DNA from: JBMTVN01 sp046047235
GTDB lineage: Bacteria; Verrucomicrobiota; Verrucomicrobiia; Limisphaerales; JAHDYP01
DNA length: 64,000 nt
Direction of reading: 5' to 3'
Assembly: GCA_046047235.1 (NCBI GenBank)
Contig: JBJOII010000005.1
Span: forward strand, 1-64,000
Shown here: positions 34,019 through 42,797 of the stretch, in pieces
How the letters are laid out: every line of letters starts with the position of its first letter
How positions within the stretch are numbered: the first letter of the stretch is position 1
Position numbers and translations under genes: made by a program
The notes under the pieces: generated by a model
Databases searched by the model: none
Told to the model about the DNA's origin: nothing
What the model saw: only the letters and a program-made list of their open reading frames with translations

Positions 34019-34321
34019 ACGTCAGTCTCTAATGCTTTCGCATTTCATTTGCAAGAATTACGTCCCTCATCCAACCCGCTAACCCTCACTTAGCAAGCAG
34101 CTTGCCTGCCGTTCGGAGAGTCCGTACCACCCGGAGCATCCGTCTGCCCCTTTCTTCGTTTTTACGCCGACCTCTCAAGTTCCGCTTGGCAGCCTCACTC
34201 AGCACTGGCAGATTCTCGCTCCTGCAGTCGTGTGCAAGACTGGACAACGAGTGACCCGATCAGTCCAACGTTGGAACAGTCTATCGGCGTTGAGCCCGCA
34301 GGACTGAAGGCCTTCTTGGTC
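34019..34321. other. Intergenic region upstream of pilM and tRNA-Thr
   Basis: 303 bp without a credible ORF. It contains the sigma-54-like promoter for pilM at 34092-34107. Nothing else was recognised, and no clear tRNA promoter was found. Confidence 0.6.
34092..34107 (-). promoter_or_regulatory. Sigma-54-type (-24/-12) promoter for the pilM operon
   Basis: Minus-strand AGGCAAGCTGCTTGCT fits the consensus TGGCACGNNNNTTGCT with only two differences. GG and GC are exactly 12 bases apart, and TTGCT is perfect. The transcription start would fall near 34082, giving a leader of about 65 nt before pilM. An overlapping weaker match, CGGCAGGCAAGCTGCT, lies 4 bp further upstream. Confidence 0.6.
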
Positions 34322-34396
34322 GCCAGTTTAGCTCAGTGGTAGAGCAACGGTTTTGTAAACCGTCGGTCGTCGGTTCGAGTCCGACAACTGGCTCCA
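34322..34396 (+). tRNA. tRNA-Thr (anticodon TGT)
   Basis: Complete cloverleaf of 75 nt with encoded CCA. Acceptor arms are GCCAGTT and AACTGGC, D-stem GCTC/GAGC, anticodon stem ACGGT/ACCGT with loop TTTGTAA (anticodon TGT), variable loop CGGTC, and T-arm GTCGG-TTCGAGT-CCGAC. All stems pair without mismatch. It decodes ACA, and ACG/ACU by wobble. Confidence 0.97.
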
Positions 34397-34459
34397 TGGC
34401 TGTTTGGGTACGCTCTTCCAACAAGCAGCACCGGGCCGCAGCGGAGATCTCCAAAACCG

Positions 34460-35473
34460 ATGAATAAAGCCCTTATTACCGGAATCACCGGCCAGGATGG
34501 TTCGTACCTCGCTGAACTCCTGCTGGGAAAAGGTTACGAAGTGCACGGTATTATCCGTCGTGCCAGCACCTTCAACACAGGACGTCTAGACTCCATTTAT
34601 AAGGACCCGCACGTGGAGAAGCGTCGCCTCATTTTGCACTACGGCGATATGAGCGACGCAAGTGCGCTGGCCCGGCTCATCGGGAAGATCCAACCGGAAG
34701 AGGTCTACAATCTGGCGGCGCAGAGCCATGTGCGCGTCAGTTTCGATGCTCCGGAATATACTACCGACATCACCGCCACCGGTGCGGTCCGTTTGCTCGA
34801 AGCCATCCGGGAGACGGGTATTCAACCCCGCTTTTACCAGGCATCATCCAGCGAGATGTTCGGGCTGGTGCAGGAAACCCCGCAGTCAGAGAAAACGCCG
34901 TTCTACCCGCGCAGCCCCTATGCCTGCGCCAAGGTCTATGCCCACTGGATCACCGTAAACTACCGGGAATCCTACGGTCTGCACGCCAGTAACGGCATCC
35001 TCTTCAACCACGAATCCCCCCGTCGTGGCGAAACCTTCGTCACCCGCAAGATCACCCGCGCCGTGGCCCATATCCGAGCCGGACTCCAAAACCACCTCTA
35101 TCTTGGCAATCTCGATGCCCAACGTGATTGGGGCTACGCCAAGGAATACGTCGAGGCCATGTGGCGCATGCTACAGCAGGACAAGCCGGATGATTACGTT
35201 ATTGCCACCGGCGAAACACATTCAGTGAAGGAGTTCCTGGAAGTCGCCTTCTCCCACGCCGGTCTCGACTGGCAAAAACACGTCAAGATCGACGCCCGTT
35301 ACTACCGACCGGCCGAGGTCGACCTGCTGATCGGCGACGCCACCAAGGCAAAACAACAGCTCGGCTGGGAACCCAAAACCAAGTTTGACGGCCTTGCCCG
35401 GCTAATGGTGGATGCGGATATCAAGCGCCTGGAGGATGAACAGGCCGGCCGGGTGCGTATCTCGAATGCCTAG
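34460..35473 (+). CDS. gmd: GDP-mannose 4,6-dehydratase
   Basis: Extended short-chain dehydrogenase of 337 residues that converts GDP-mannose to GDP-4-keto-6-deoxymannose. NADP-binding ITGITGQDGSYLAELLLGKG and RRASTFNTGRLD, then YNLAAQSHVRVSFD, the catalytic QASSSEMFG and YPRSPYACAKVYAHW (YxxxK), and NHESPRRGETFVTRKI are all diagnostic of GMD. It converges with the GDP-fucose synthase gene, which carries out the next two steps, so GDP-L-fucose for surface glycans is the likely end product. Start is the ATG at 34460. Confidence 0.96.
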   Translation: MNKALITGITGQDGSYLAELLLGKGYEVHGIIRRASTFNTGRLDSIYKDPHVEKRRLILHYGDMSDASALARLIGKIQPEEVYNLAAQSHVRVSFDAPEYTTDITATGAVRLLEAIRETGIQPRFYQASSSEMFGLVQETPQSEKTPFYPRSPYACAKVYAHWITVNYRESYGLHASNGILFNHESPRRGETFVTRKITRAVAHIRAGLQNHLYLGNLDAQRDWGYAKEYVEAMWRMLQQDKPDDYVIATGETHSVKEFLEVAFSHAGLDWQKHVKIDARYYRPAEVDLLIGDATKAKQQLGWEPKTKFDGLARLMVDADIKRLEDEQAGRVRISNA

Positions 35474-35574
35474 GACGCCCACCCCACCTCAAACCGATCG
35501 GAATCGCTATCCCTGTCGAGATCGGTAATCGGTATCGGGAAACAGCTGCTGAGGGAGCCAATACTCCGCTCGCC

Positions 35575-36507
35575 CTACCCCCGCACGGCCTCCAAATACT
35601 GCTGGTAAACGCGGCGCACCCCTTCCTCCAAAGCAATCTCCGGCTCCCACCCCAGCGCACGAATCTTGCCCGAATCCAGCAACTTGCGCGGAGTCCCGTC
35701 CGGCTTGGAATGATCCCACTCTATAACCCCTCCAAAACCCACCACTCCCCTCACCAGCTCGGCTAACTCCGCAATAGTTACCTCCTGACCTGAACCGATG
35801 TTCAGAATTGGCTCATCCGAGTAATGCTCCATCAGAAAGATGCAGGCCCGGGCCAGATCGTCCGCATGCAGAAACTCACGCCGCGGGGTGCCCGTCCCCC
35901 AAAGCACAATCCGCTTATCCCCCCGCTCCCGGGCTTCATGAAAACGGCGGATCAGCGCCGGAAGCACATGCGACCCCTGCAAATCATAGTTGTCCCCCGG
36001 ACCGTATAAGTTGGTCGGCATGGCCGAGATAAAATCGGAACCGTATTGCCGACGATAGGCCTGACACAGCTTGATCCCCGCAATCTTCGCAACGGCATAC
36101 CATTGATTGGTTTCCTCCAGGGCCCCAGTAAGTAGCGCGCCCTCGGGAATCGGCTGTGGTGCCAGCCGCGGATAGATGCAGGAACTGCCCAGGAAGAGCA
36201 ACTTCTTCACTCCATGACGATGGGATGCCTCGATGAGATGATTCTGGATCTGCAGGTTCTCATAAAGAAACTCAGCCGGCCGACTCCTGTTCGCCTCGAT
36301 CCCTCCCACCTTCGCCGCTGCCACAAACACATAGTCCGGCCGCTCCAACCCAAAAAATCGGTCCACCGCCACGGCATCCAAAAGATCGAGCTGCTGTCGG
36401 CTGCGCCCCAGTAGACAGCTGTAGCCCAGCCCGCTTAGCGATCTCCATAACGCACTCCCCACCAACCCCTTGTGGCCCGCCACGTAGATTTTGGATTCAA
36501 GGTTCAT
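35575..36507 (-). CDS. fcl: GDP-L-fucose synthase
   Basis: NADPH-dependent 3,5-epimerase/4-reductase of 310 residues that completes GDP-L-fucose. Motifs are KIYVAGHKGLVGSALWRSL (Rossmann), FLGSSCIYPRLAPQPIPE, the catalytic Tyr/Lys in NQWYAVAKIAGIKLCQAY, and PTNLYGPGDNYDLQGSHVLP. The ATG at 36507 (MNLESKIYVAG) is preferred to the one at 36534. It faces gmd head-on with about 100 bp between. Separate promoters for two consecutive pathway steps is slightly unusual, since they are normally in tandem. Confidence 0.95.
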   Translation of the reverse strand: MNLESKIYVAGHKGLVGSALWRSLSGLGYSCLLGRSRQQLDLLDAVAVDRFFGLERPDYVFVAAAKVGGIEANRSRPAEFLYENLQIQNHLIEASHRHGVKKLLFLGSSCIYPRLAPQPIPEGALLTGALEETNQWYAVAKIAGIKLCQAYRRQYGSDFISAMPTNLYGPGDNYDLQGSHVLPALIRRFHEARERGDKRIVLWGTGTPRREFLHADDLARACIFLMEHYSDEPILNIGSGQEVTIAELAELVRGVVGFGGVIEWDHSKPDGTPRKLLDSGKIRALGWEPEIALEEGVRRVYQQYLEAVRG

Positions 36508-36828
36508 CGGCAAGATCCATCGATGGTAGTCCACCCCTCAACCTCCCGTCCATCACTGCGAATGAAACCCGCCCAGTCTACACGCCATAAACTGGACACC
36601 TGTTCGGTCCCATGTCCGGTTTAAGACAGAAAAGAGGCACTCAACCCCGCCAGCCAAAGGAAAAAGTCTTGCTTTTCGCGCCTTTGAACTTTGGCATCGT
36701 GCCTGCTGAAGCGAACTTGCGGTTTGCAGAAGGCAATCAGTGAACGAAACCAGCAATATATGTAAATGCCTCCTGTCTGTGTTCACGCCGCAAATAAAAA
36801 CAACAACAGCACAGCAATAAGGATCGAA
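36508..36828. other. Divergent intergenic region, fcl / pilin 1
   Basis: 321 bp between the fcl start and the first pilin. It holds the sigma-54-like site at 36692-36707 and a good AAGGA ribosome binding site at about 36819-36823 before the pilin ATG. No other feature was recognised. Confidence 0.6.
36692..36707 (+). promoter_or_regulatory. Sigma-54-type (-24/-12) promoter for pilin 1
   Basis: TGGCATCGTGCCTGCT has TGGCA at -24 and TGCT at -12, with GG and GC exactly 12 bases apart. Transcription would start near 36718, about 110 nt before the pilin ATG. Control of the major pilin by sigma-54 and an NtrC-type regulator is well known in other bacteria, and such a regulator is encoded at 27935. 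Confidence 0.55.
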
Positions 36829-37215
36829 ATGAAGAGCATCAAGAACCTCCGTAAGGGCTTCACCCTCGTCGAAATTATGATCGTGGTGGCCATCATCGGC
36901 CTCCTGGCCGCGATCGCCATCCCGAACTTCGTTCGGGCTCGCGAAAGCGCCCAAACCAACTCCTGCATCAATAACCTCCGCCAAATCGACGGCGCCAAGC
37001 AGCAATGGGCTCTCGAAAACCGCGCTGCAAGCACCGCAACCGTTGCTGAAAGCGCGATCGCTCCCTACTTGGGTCGTGACGCTGCCGCAACCACCGTGGA
37101 CATCGTCTGCCCGGCTGGCGGTACATCCGCAACTTTCGCGACCAGCTACACCATCAACACGGTCGACACCGCCCCAGTCTGTCAGATCAACGGCACCGAC
37201 CACGTCCTTCCCTAA
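36829..37215 (+). CDS. Type IV pilin/pseudopilin, minimal form (1)
   Basis: A 128-residue prepilin with leader MKSIKNLRKG, cleavage before FTLVEIMIVVAIIGLLAAIA, Glu at +5, and the GspG/PilA-like NFVRARESAQTNSCINNLRQ helix. The short globular part ends with a Cys pair (DIVCPAGG, PVCQING) likely to form the C-terminal disulfide loop, then TDHVLP. Ribosome binding site AAGGA and start ATG at 36829. With a sigma-54-like promoter and its own terminator, it is a good candidate for a major pilin, but a pseudopilin role is possible. Pilin 2 follows in tandem. Confidence 0.9.
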   Translation: MKSIKNLRKGFTLVEIMIVVAIIGLLAAIAIPNFVRARESAQTNSCINNLRQIDGAKQQWALENRAASTATVAESAIAPYLGRDAAATTVDIVCPAGGTSATFATSYTINTVDTAPVCQINGTDHVLP

Positions 37216-37243
37216 CGGATTCTGAGGCGTAAATTCTCGCAAG

Positions 37244-37276
37244 AAGGGTCCGGGCACCCCCCGGACCCTTCCTCTT
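37244..37276 (+). terminator. Terminator after pilin 1
   Basis: Stem AAGGGTCCGGG (37244-37254) and CCCGGACCCTT (37260-37270) with a 5-base loop, followed by CCTCTT. The U-tract is weak, but the stem is perfect and lies 29 bp past the pilin stop. Confidence 0.75.
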
Positions 37277-37372
37277 AGTGGGCAGGCCACGCGCGGCCCG
37301 TATAAGGAGCGGACTTGTCCGGATCGTGCGCAGGCTTGCCTAGGCGAGTCATTTGTAGTTAGAAAGGCCCCA

Positions 37373-37756
37373 ATGCGCGCTGCAGTGTTCCAGCACAAGC
37401 TAGCTTTCACGCTCGTGGAGATCATGATCGTGGTAGCAATCATTGGCCTCCTCGCCGCCATCGCGATCCCCAACTTCGTAAAAGTACGGGAGCGAGCACA
37501 GACCAATGCCTGCATCAACAACCTCCGTTTGATTGATGCATCGAAACAACAGTGGGCCCTGGAGATGCGCCAACCCGGTAGCGCCACGCCCACGATCTCC
37601 GAGATTTCGGATTACCTGATCCGGGCGAATAATTCCCGTCTGCCGTTTTGTCCCGCGAATCAAAACACGAACTTCACGGCCAACTACAACATCAATCAGG
37701 TAACCAATCCCCCAACCTGCGTGCAGGTGCCGGCGGATCACAGGCTACAGTTTTAG
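37373..37756 (+). CDS. Type IV pilin/pseudopilin, minimal form (2)
   Basis: A 127-residue prepilin paralogous to the gene at 36829. The leader is MRAAVFQHKLA; the residue before the Phe is Ala, not the usual Gly, which may lower cleavage by the prepilin peptidase. The helix FTLVEIMIVVAIIGLLAAIA is identical to pilin 1, and NACINNLRLIDASKQQWALE is close. The Cys pair (LPFCPANQ, PTCVQVP) and an ADH ending are also shared. Ribosome binding site GAAAGG. It has its own terminator, so levels may differ from pilin 1. Confidence 0.88.
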   Translation: MRAAVFQHKLAFTLVEIMIVVAIIGLLAAIAIPNFVKVRERAQTNACINNLRLIDASKQQWALEMRQPGSATPTISEISDYLIRANNSRLPFCPANQNTNFTANYNINQVTNPPTCVQVPADHRLQF

Positions 37757-40062
37757 ACAATAACGACAGCCTGCTTAAAGCTCTCGGGCCCGGACATTGT
37801 CCGGGCCTTGTTGTTTGCGCCTACAATTCCGATCCCCACTCCAATCCAAGCCAGCAACAGCCCCACAAGGAATGCTCGGTCCCAGAAGACGAGTTCGAGG
37901 TCATGCTCCCCTGCAGACAGCTCTACCGCCTGCAGAGCCAGATCCGTTTTCGCTACCGCAACCGCCTCACCGTCGATGGTCGCACGCCAATGAGGATAGT
38001 AGGCTTGAGCAATTCGAAGTAATCCCGCTCGCCGGACCGCTGCACGAATTGTGACTCCCCCACCAGTCCAAGACGACCGCAGCAACTGCGCCTCGGCATC
38101 AGAGTTACCCGGCTCGGCAATGGGAGCATCCGTAATCAAACAGGTATATCGTCCTGCCTGATAGCCCGGCTCGCTCAGAATCCGTAGCACATCCTCTTGC
38201 GATTCCGCAGGCCTCACCGATGGGAATGTCATCAACGGCGCAGCACTACTGCGGTGCATCCACTCAAAATCAGCACCTGGCCGGGTTATCTGGCTAACAC
38301 CCAGGAGATCCAATATTTCTTCCTCACCCGAAGCCAACTGTTGTTCGGCTATCGCTCTCAGCGCCAGACTATCGCGCAGCTCTAGAGAGAAGAACCCGTG
38401 GACAATCGGAATCCGCTCAATGAGGTTCACATTCCCGAGCAACGCCAACCGCAGGATCAGGAAATCGTTCTCCAAATTTGAAATGTCCTTTTGCCAGACG
38501 CGACTTCCTGCCCCCACCTCGGTCATGGCTCGGGATTCGCCGAGCCGCGGGATCGGTTTCATGTCCGGCAAGTCCGCGAAGAACGGAGCCAGAATCCGGT
38601 TTTCGGCAGTCGGATTCTGGTTGGGTTGATGAGACCCAAGATCAAACGCGAGCACTCCCAGAAGGATGAGGGTTCCTGCCACAGCAGGGATCCGACGCCT
38701 CCAAGACGTGTCTGCCAACATCAACCCACCTGCAAAGATCACCAGCAGCAAGAACCGCGACCCGCCGCTTCGAAGGCTCCGGTGCCAATCCTCCCCCACT
38801 CCAGGACTGGAATGAGCGACAAACACCAACCCCAGTATCAACAGCAGGAAAACCCCCACGAGAATCCCAATGCCAAGCGCCCGCTTGCTCAGGGTCATCC
38901 CAGTCGTATGGAGCCCATGCACTCCATAGGCTGCGAGAAGAGGCAGCGCAAAGGTCGTGAGTATGATGTATTTGATGGGGAACCGGATGAACTCAAGAGG
39001 CGGTAAAGCACGCTCAAGTAGAGGCAGCAGCCCGCCCCTTGGGCCCGTGGCCAGCCAGAAGCCAAAGAAGGCCAGACTAAGCAGAACCAAGACCCTCCTA
39101 GATCGGACCCGCCACAACGCACAAATAGCTAGGAGGACGACCCCGATGCCGGGATAAAACGAATTGGTCCAGAACTGGTCCCGATGGAAGGCGATCCCAA
39201 GGGGGGAAACCAATGTTCGATACTGGGGAATCAGGAAATTGCCCCAGGCACCGGTAGCCATAGACCAGTCAGGGCGATCAAACGCCGAAGCCCGATGCGA
39301 GTGTTGTAGGAGGAGCTCCAGGAATGGCAGCAACTGCGCCGCCGAAAGCATGACCACGATCGCAATGACACTCAGCAACCGCAGCCACCCCCTCAGACCG
39401 CGCGAACAAGAACTGAACCCTCCCCCGAACAGCCAGAGAACTCCCACAACCACCCAGGTCAGGAGAATCACCTCCGGCGCCCCGGTCAACATCTGCATCC
39501 CCCCCAACACCGCAGCGTGAATGATCCATTGACCGCCTCGACAGCACGCCATCTCCACCACCAGCACCACCCAGGGCATCCAAGCGAATGCCGCCATGTT
39601 GTTGGGCCACATCATGGAGTTGGTCAGCAGGCCGCCGAAGGCAAACCCTAAACCGGCGATACAAGCCCCCAACCGATCCCCCGCCCATTTCCATGCGAGC
39701 CAATACATTCCCAACCCGGCCCAGGCAAGGTGCAGCACCATGAAGAGGTTCACACCCCAGGGTAGCGGCAAAAGCAGATAGATGAGGGATCCGGGGTACA
39801 GCACCATCGTGTTCCACTGCGCCAGAAACGGCATACCGCAACCACTGTAAGGATTCCAAAGCGGCACCTCCCCCTGCCAAAAGGAAACATGATGATGATA
39901 GGCTATTGGATATCCGAAGATCCCGAAATCACGGTAGAAGAGGGTCCTGAAACCCAGAGCGATATCCCCATACACCACCAGAATCACCACCCCCAAAAAC
40001 AAGGCAAAACCAGCAAGGGTAAGCCCCCTGCCCTCCACCAGCTTTATTTTGTCGGCCGACAT
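37753..40062 (-). CDS. YfhO-like multi-pass membrane protein (GT-C-like)
   Basis: A 769-residue membrane protein with about 12-14 helices. The early loop DFGIFGYPIAYHHHVSFWQG followed by VPLWNPYSGCGMPFLAQWN is typical of the YfhO family (membrane proteins related to GT-C glycosyltransferases). The C-terminal domain VRRAGLLRIAQAYYPHWRAT and the final helix also fit that family. Homologues take part in glycosylation of cell-surface polymers, but the substrate here is unknown. Its stop overlaps the pilin 2 stop by 4 bp (convergent), and the pilin 2 terminator lies inside its last codons. Confidence 0.82.
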   Translation of the reverse strand: MSADKIKLVEGRGLTLAGFALFLGVVILVVYGDIALGFRTLFYRDFGIFGYPIAYHHHVSFWQGEVPLWNPYSGCGMPFLAQWNTMVLYPGSLIYLLLPLPWGVNLFMVLHLAWAGLGMYWLAWKWAGDRLGACIAGLGFAFGGLLTNSMMWPNNMAAFAWMPWVVLVVEMACCRGGQWIIHAAVLGGMQMLTGAPEVILLTWVVVGVLWLFGGGFSSCSRGLRGWLRLLSVIAIVVMLSAAQLLPFLELLLQHSHRASAFDRPDWSMATGAWGNFLIPQYRTLVSPLGIAFHRDQFWTNSFYPGIGVVLLAICALWRVRSRRVLVLLSLAFFGFWLATGPRGGLLPLLERALPPLEFIRFPIKYIILTTFALPLLAAYGVHGLHTTGMTLSKRALGIGILVGVFLLLILGLVFVAHSSPGVGEDWHRSLRSGGSRFLLLVIFAGGLMLADTSWRRRIPAVAGTLILLGVLAFDLGSHQPNQNPTAENRILAPFFADLPDMKPIPRLGESRAMTEVGAGSRVWQKDISNLENDFLILRLALLGNVNLIERIPIVHGFFSLELRDSLALRAIAEQQLASGEEEILDLLGVSQITRPGADFEWMHRSSAAPLMTFPSVRPAESQEDVLRILSEPGYQAGRYTCLITDAPIAEPGNSDAEAQLLRSSWTGGGVTIRAAVRRAGLLRIAQAYYPHWRATIDGEAVAVAKTDLALQAVELSAGEHDLELVFWDRAFLVGLLLAWIGVGIGIVGANNKARTMSGPESFKQAVVIV
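37787..37816 (+). terminator. Terminator after pilin 2
   Basis: Stem GGCCCGGA (37788-37795) and TCCGGGCC (37800-37807) with a short loop, followed by TTGTTGTTT. It serves pilin 2 on the plus strand. On the other strand it is coding sequence for the C-terminus of the YfhO-like protein. Confidence 0.75.
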
Positions 40063-40280
40063 CCTGATCAATCCTGCCAGAAATCCCTCTGGCCACCCGC
40101 AGCAAGAACCCCGGCAAGAGGACGATGCCCTACCTTGTCAGGGCACCCTTGAATGAAAAGGAGAATATCGAAAAGCTGATTTCACGCCTCGCGCCGCAGA
40201 AAGCTCAGCCAGAAAAGACTCTGTCACCCACTCCAACCGCCAGGCAGTCCTCGCCCCCCCTTCGGTGAATCGAACCCGGA

Positions 40281-41213
40281 CTACCGCCGTCGAGTCGAAT
40301 GCTCCTGCAACCAATGCACATCGCGGTTGTCGGGAGACAACCTGACATCAGGGATCAGCCCATCCTTCTGCAACGGGGGCGTGGTTCGATCATCCACCCA
40401 ACGATGAATCTCAGCATGTCCATCGGCAAAAGACAGCCCCCCGGCCTTGTTATGATAGCTGCCGGGAAGATCGTAAAAACCCGTCATGGCCGGTTCATCG
40501 GGCCACCCCTGCATGTCCGTAGCAAAGTTGCCTATGTCGATGCTGTCCTGCCGCATGTCCAAGAAGAGAAAGGTCATGGATGGCCCCGGATCGACCATGT
40601 CACTCTCCTTCAGGTAGACCCTCCAGCGTGATCCCCCAGGCAGAGACCAATCGGAACTCCCCGACAGCCCGCCATCCACGCCACCAAAGCCCCCGACCCA
40701 CAAGTTCATGGACATGCTGCGCACGCGTTTGACCCGCTGACCGGCATAAGGCCCCCGGCTCGGAACCACGGTGGCAGAATCCGACGGGCACTTCCAAATC
40801 TCCGCATTTTCGCCACAGTACGGCCAAAGCCGACTCTTCTTGATGTCCTTTTCCAAGTCCCAGTTGGAGTCATTGTTGGGGTCAAAGTCCATCCCACCCG
40901 ACACCCACGCGAACTCGTCCAGCTGCGGCCCCGCTGGATGACCACTGGCAAAGAGAATCCGACCGTCGTTGTCCGCGTTGTAGCTGATCCATGCCAAGGT
41001 CAGCTGCCTGAAGTTGTTCATGCACTGAATCCCCTGGGCTTTGGATTTGGCACTACTCAGGGCCGGCAGCAGCATCCCCGCGAGAATGGCAATGATGGCA
41101 ATCACCACCAGAAGCTCGATCAGGGTGAAAGCGGCATGGTTGCCACGCCCCCCGCGAGAGCCATCCAAACCCATGACACGACTGGTATTGGATCTGTACG
41201 GAACCGAACGCAT
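40281..41213 (-). CDS. Prepilin-type protein with H-X9-DG motif (b)
   Basis: A 310-residue paralogue of the protein at 23852. Leader to AAFTLIELLVVIAIIAILAG with an Ala-Ala rather than Gly before the Phe, then LPALSSAKSKAQGIQCMNNF, and the C-terminal SYHNKAGGLSFADGHAEIHR (H-X9-DG). The middle is a variable beta-rich domain. It probably is monocistronic. The role is unknown, as for the whole family. Confidence 0.9.
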   Translation of the reverse strand: MRSVPYRSNTSRVMGLDGSRGGRGNHAAFTLIELLVVIAIIAILAGMLLPALSSAKSKAQGIQCMNNFRQLTLAWISYNADNDGRILFASGHPAGPQLDEFAWVSGGMDFDPNNDSNWDLEKDIKKSRLWPYCGENAEIWKCPSDSATVVPSRGPYAGQRVKRVRSMSMNLWVGGFGGVDGGLSGSSDWSLPGGSRWRVYLKESDMVDPGPSMTFLFLDMRQDSIDIGNFATDMQGWPDEPAMTGFYDLPGSYHNKAGGLSFADGHAEIHRWVDDRTTPPLQKDGLIPDVRLSPDNRDVHWLQEHSTRRR

Positions 41214-41376
41214 GACTTAGTTTGCTGTCGTTTCAGCATATGTCAACGCGTGGGCCTACGTAGCCCGCAGGGCCTTTTAGGCCTTCATCGCGAAGGAAAC
41301 AGGCAGACGGAAGCCCTCGTTAACCCTGAATTCGTCTTTGACACTCCGAATGCCGATTGGCAAGGTGCCCGCTCGA

Positions 41377-41404
41377 TTGACTAGGGTTGCAGGCGGGATA
41401 AAAG
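41377..41404 (+). promoter_or_regulatory. Candidate sigma-70 promoter for PPi-phosphofructokinase
   Basis: TTGACT (41377-41382), a 16-base spacer, then TAAAAG (41399-41404), about 38 bp upstream of the ATG at 41442. Moderate match; tentative. Confidence 0.35.
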
Positions 41405-41441
41405 GATTCCGCGGAACCGCCCTCGTAACTGAAAATATCTT

Positions 41442-42713
41442 ATGTCTGAACTCGAAGGAAACCTGCTGGTAGCCCAATCGGGCGGGCCTACCTGCGCGAT
41501 CAACGCCAGTGTCGCCGGAGTGGTGACCGAAGCGGGCAAGCACGCCTGCATCACGGAAATCTACGGCGGTCTGAACGGTATCTATGGAATCCTCAACGAG
41601 AACCTGTGTGACCTGAACGAAGAGATGGCACGGGCCATCGAAGGCCTCAAGCACACCCCGGCGGCCGCTCTCGGAACCTGCCGCTACAAAATCGACTTCA
41701 AACGCAACCCGGAGGCCGCCGCCAAGGATATGGACCGGCTCTTCGAGGTCTTTCAGGCGCACAATATCCGCTACTTCTTCTACGCCGGCGGAAACGATTC
41801 CCAGGACACCTCCCATAAAATCCACGAGGAAGCCGTCAAACGCGGCTGGAGCATGAAGGTCATCGGCGTCCCCAAGACCATCGATAACGACCTGCCCCAC
41901 ACCGACCACTGCCCCGGATACGGATCAGTGATCAAATACTGCGCCGCGACCACCATGGAGATCGGCTTCGACGTGGGCAGCATGGCCACCGATGACGGCT
42001 CCTGCTGCATCGTCGAAGTCATGGGCCGCTCAGCCGGCTGGATCGCAGCAGGCACTGTCCTCGCCAAGCGAGGCTCGGACGACCCGCCCCACATCATCCT
42101 CCTCCCCGAGATCCAATACGACCTCGACGCCGTCCTCGCCAAGGTCAAGGAAACCGTCGAGAAACACCGCTATTGCGTGATGGTGGTGGGTGAAGGTATC
42201 CGCAATGCCCAAGGAGAAGAGATCGGTGCGGATAAGACCAAACTGGACGCCTTCGGCCACCCCCTCCTTTCGGGCGCTGCCGACCGGCTGGCCGAAATGA
42301 TTCAGGGCAAACTCGGCACCAAGACCCGCACTGTGAAGCTCGGTTACGCCCAACGAGCGGCCGCTCATTTCGCCAGTGCAACCGATATCAACGAGTCCTT
42401 CGCTTGCGGTGAGGCCGCAGTCCGCGCCGCCACGAACGGCATGAGCGGACTCATGGTGAAAATCGTCCGCCGCGCCAGCCACCCCTACAAATGGGAACTG
42501 GCCCTCCAACCGCTCGAAGACATCGCGAATGTCGAACACTTCGTTCCGCGTGAGTGGATCAGCGAAGACGGAATGCTCCCCAACGAGAAATTCGTGGAAT
42601 ACGCCCGACCGCTGGTCGAAGGCGAAGTGCAGCCCCCCATGGAAGGCGGCCTGCCGAAATATGTCACCCTCGAGAAGGTGCCGGTGGAAAAGAAACTCCC
42701 CCCGCGCGCCTAG
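41442..42713 (+). CDS. pfp: PPi-dependent 6-phosphofructokinase
   Basis: A 423-residue phosphofructokinase predicted to use pyrophosphate. The phosphoryl-donor motif is GGNDSQDT at 116-123, with Asp119 where ATP enzymes have Gly (GGDGS). The catalytic PKTIDND at 144-150 has Lys in place of the Gly of ATP enzymes. Both changes are the accepted markers of PPi use. The Asn before Asp119 is an additional variation. Other blocks are VAQSGGPTCAINAS, GYGSVIKYCA and EVMGRSAGWIAAGT. It would run glycolysis reversibly and links to the pyrophosphatase hppA at 20.7 kb. Confidence 0.93.
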   Translation: MSELEGNLLVAQSGGPTCAINASVAGVVTEAGKHACITEIYGGLNGIYGILNENLCDLNEEMARAIEGLKHTPAAALGTCRYKIDFKRNPEAAAKDMDRLFEVFQAHNIRYFFYAGGNDSQDTSHKIHEEAVKRGWSMKVIGVPKTIDNDLPHTDHCPGYGSVIKYCAATTMEIGFDVGSMATDDGSCCIVEVMGRSAGWIAAGTVLAKRGSDDPPHIILLPEIQYDLDAVLAKVKETVEKHRYCVMVVGEGIRNAQGEEIGADKTKLDAFGHPLLSGAADRLAEMIQGKLGTKTRTVKLGYAQRAAAHFASATDINESFACGEAAVRAATNGMSGLMVKIVRRASHPYKWELALQPLEDIANVEHFVPREWISEDGMLPNEKFVEYARPLVEGEVQPPMEGGLPKYVTLEKVPVEKKLPPRA

Positions 42714-42730
42714 GCTGTTTTTAAAGTCAC

Positions 42731-42773
42731 AAACCGGCATGTCAGTTCGCTGACATGCCGGTTTTCTTTTTCC
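42731..42773 (+). terminator. Strong terminator after pfp
   Basis: Fifteen-base arm AAACCGGCATGTCAG (42731-42745) pairs with CTGACATGCCGGTTT around a TTCG tetraloop, then TTCTTTTT follows. It lies about 18 bp past the pfp stop. The end is near the convergent DUF2961 gene. Confidence 0.9.
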
Positions 42774-42797
42774 GCCGGAACGCCAGACCGGCCCGGA

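Noticed and set aside
34322..34396. tRNA as an integration site
   Set aside because: No integrase and no repeat of the tRNA 3' end was seen nearby, and the flanking genes are ordinary housekeeping and surface-sugar genes.
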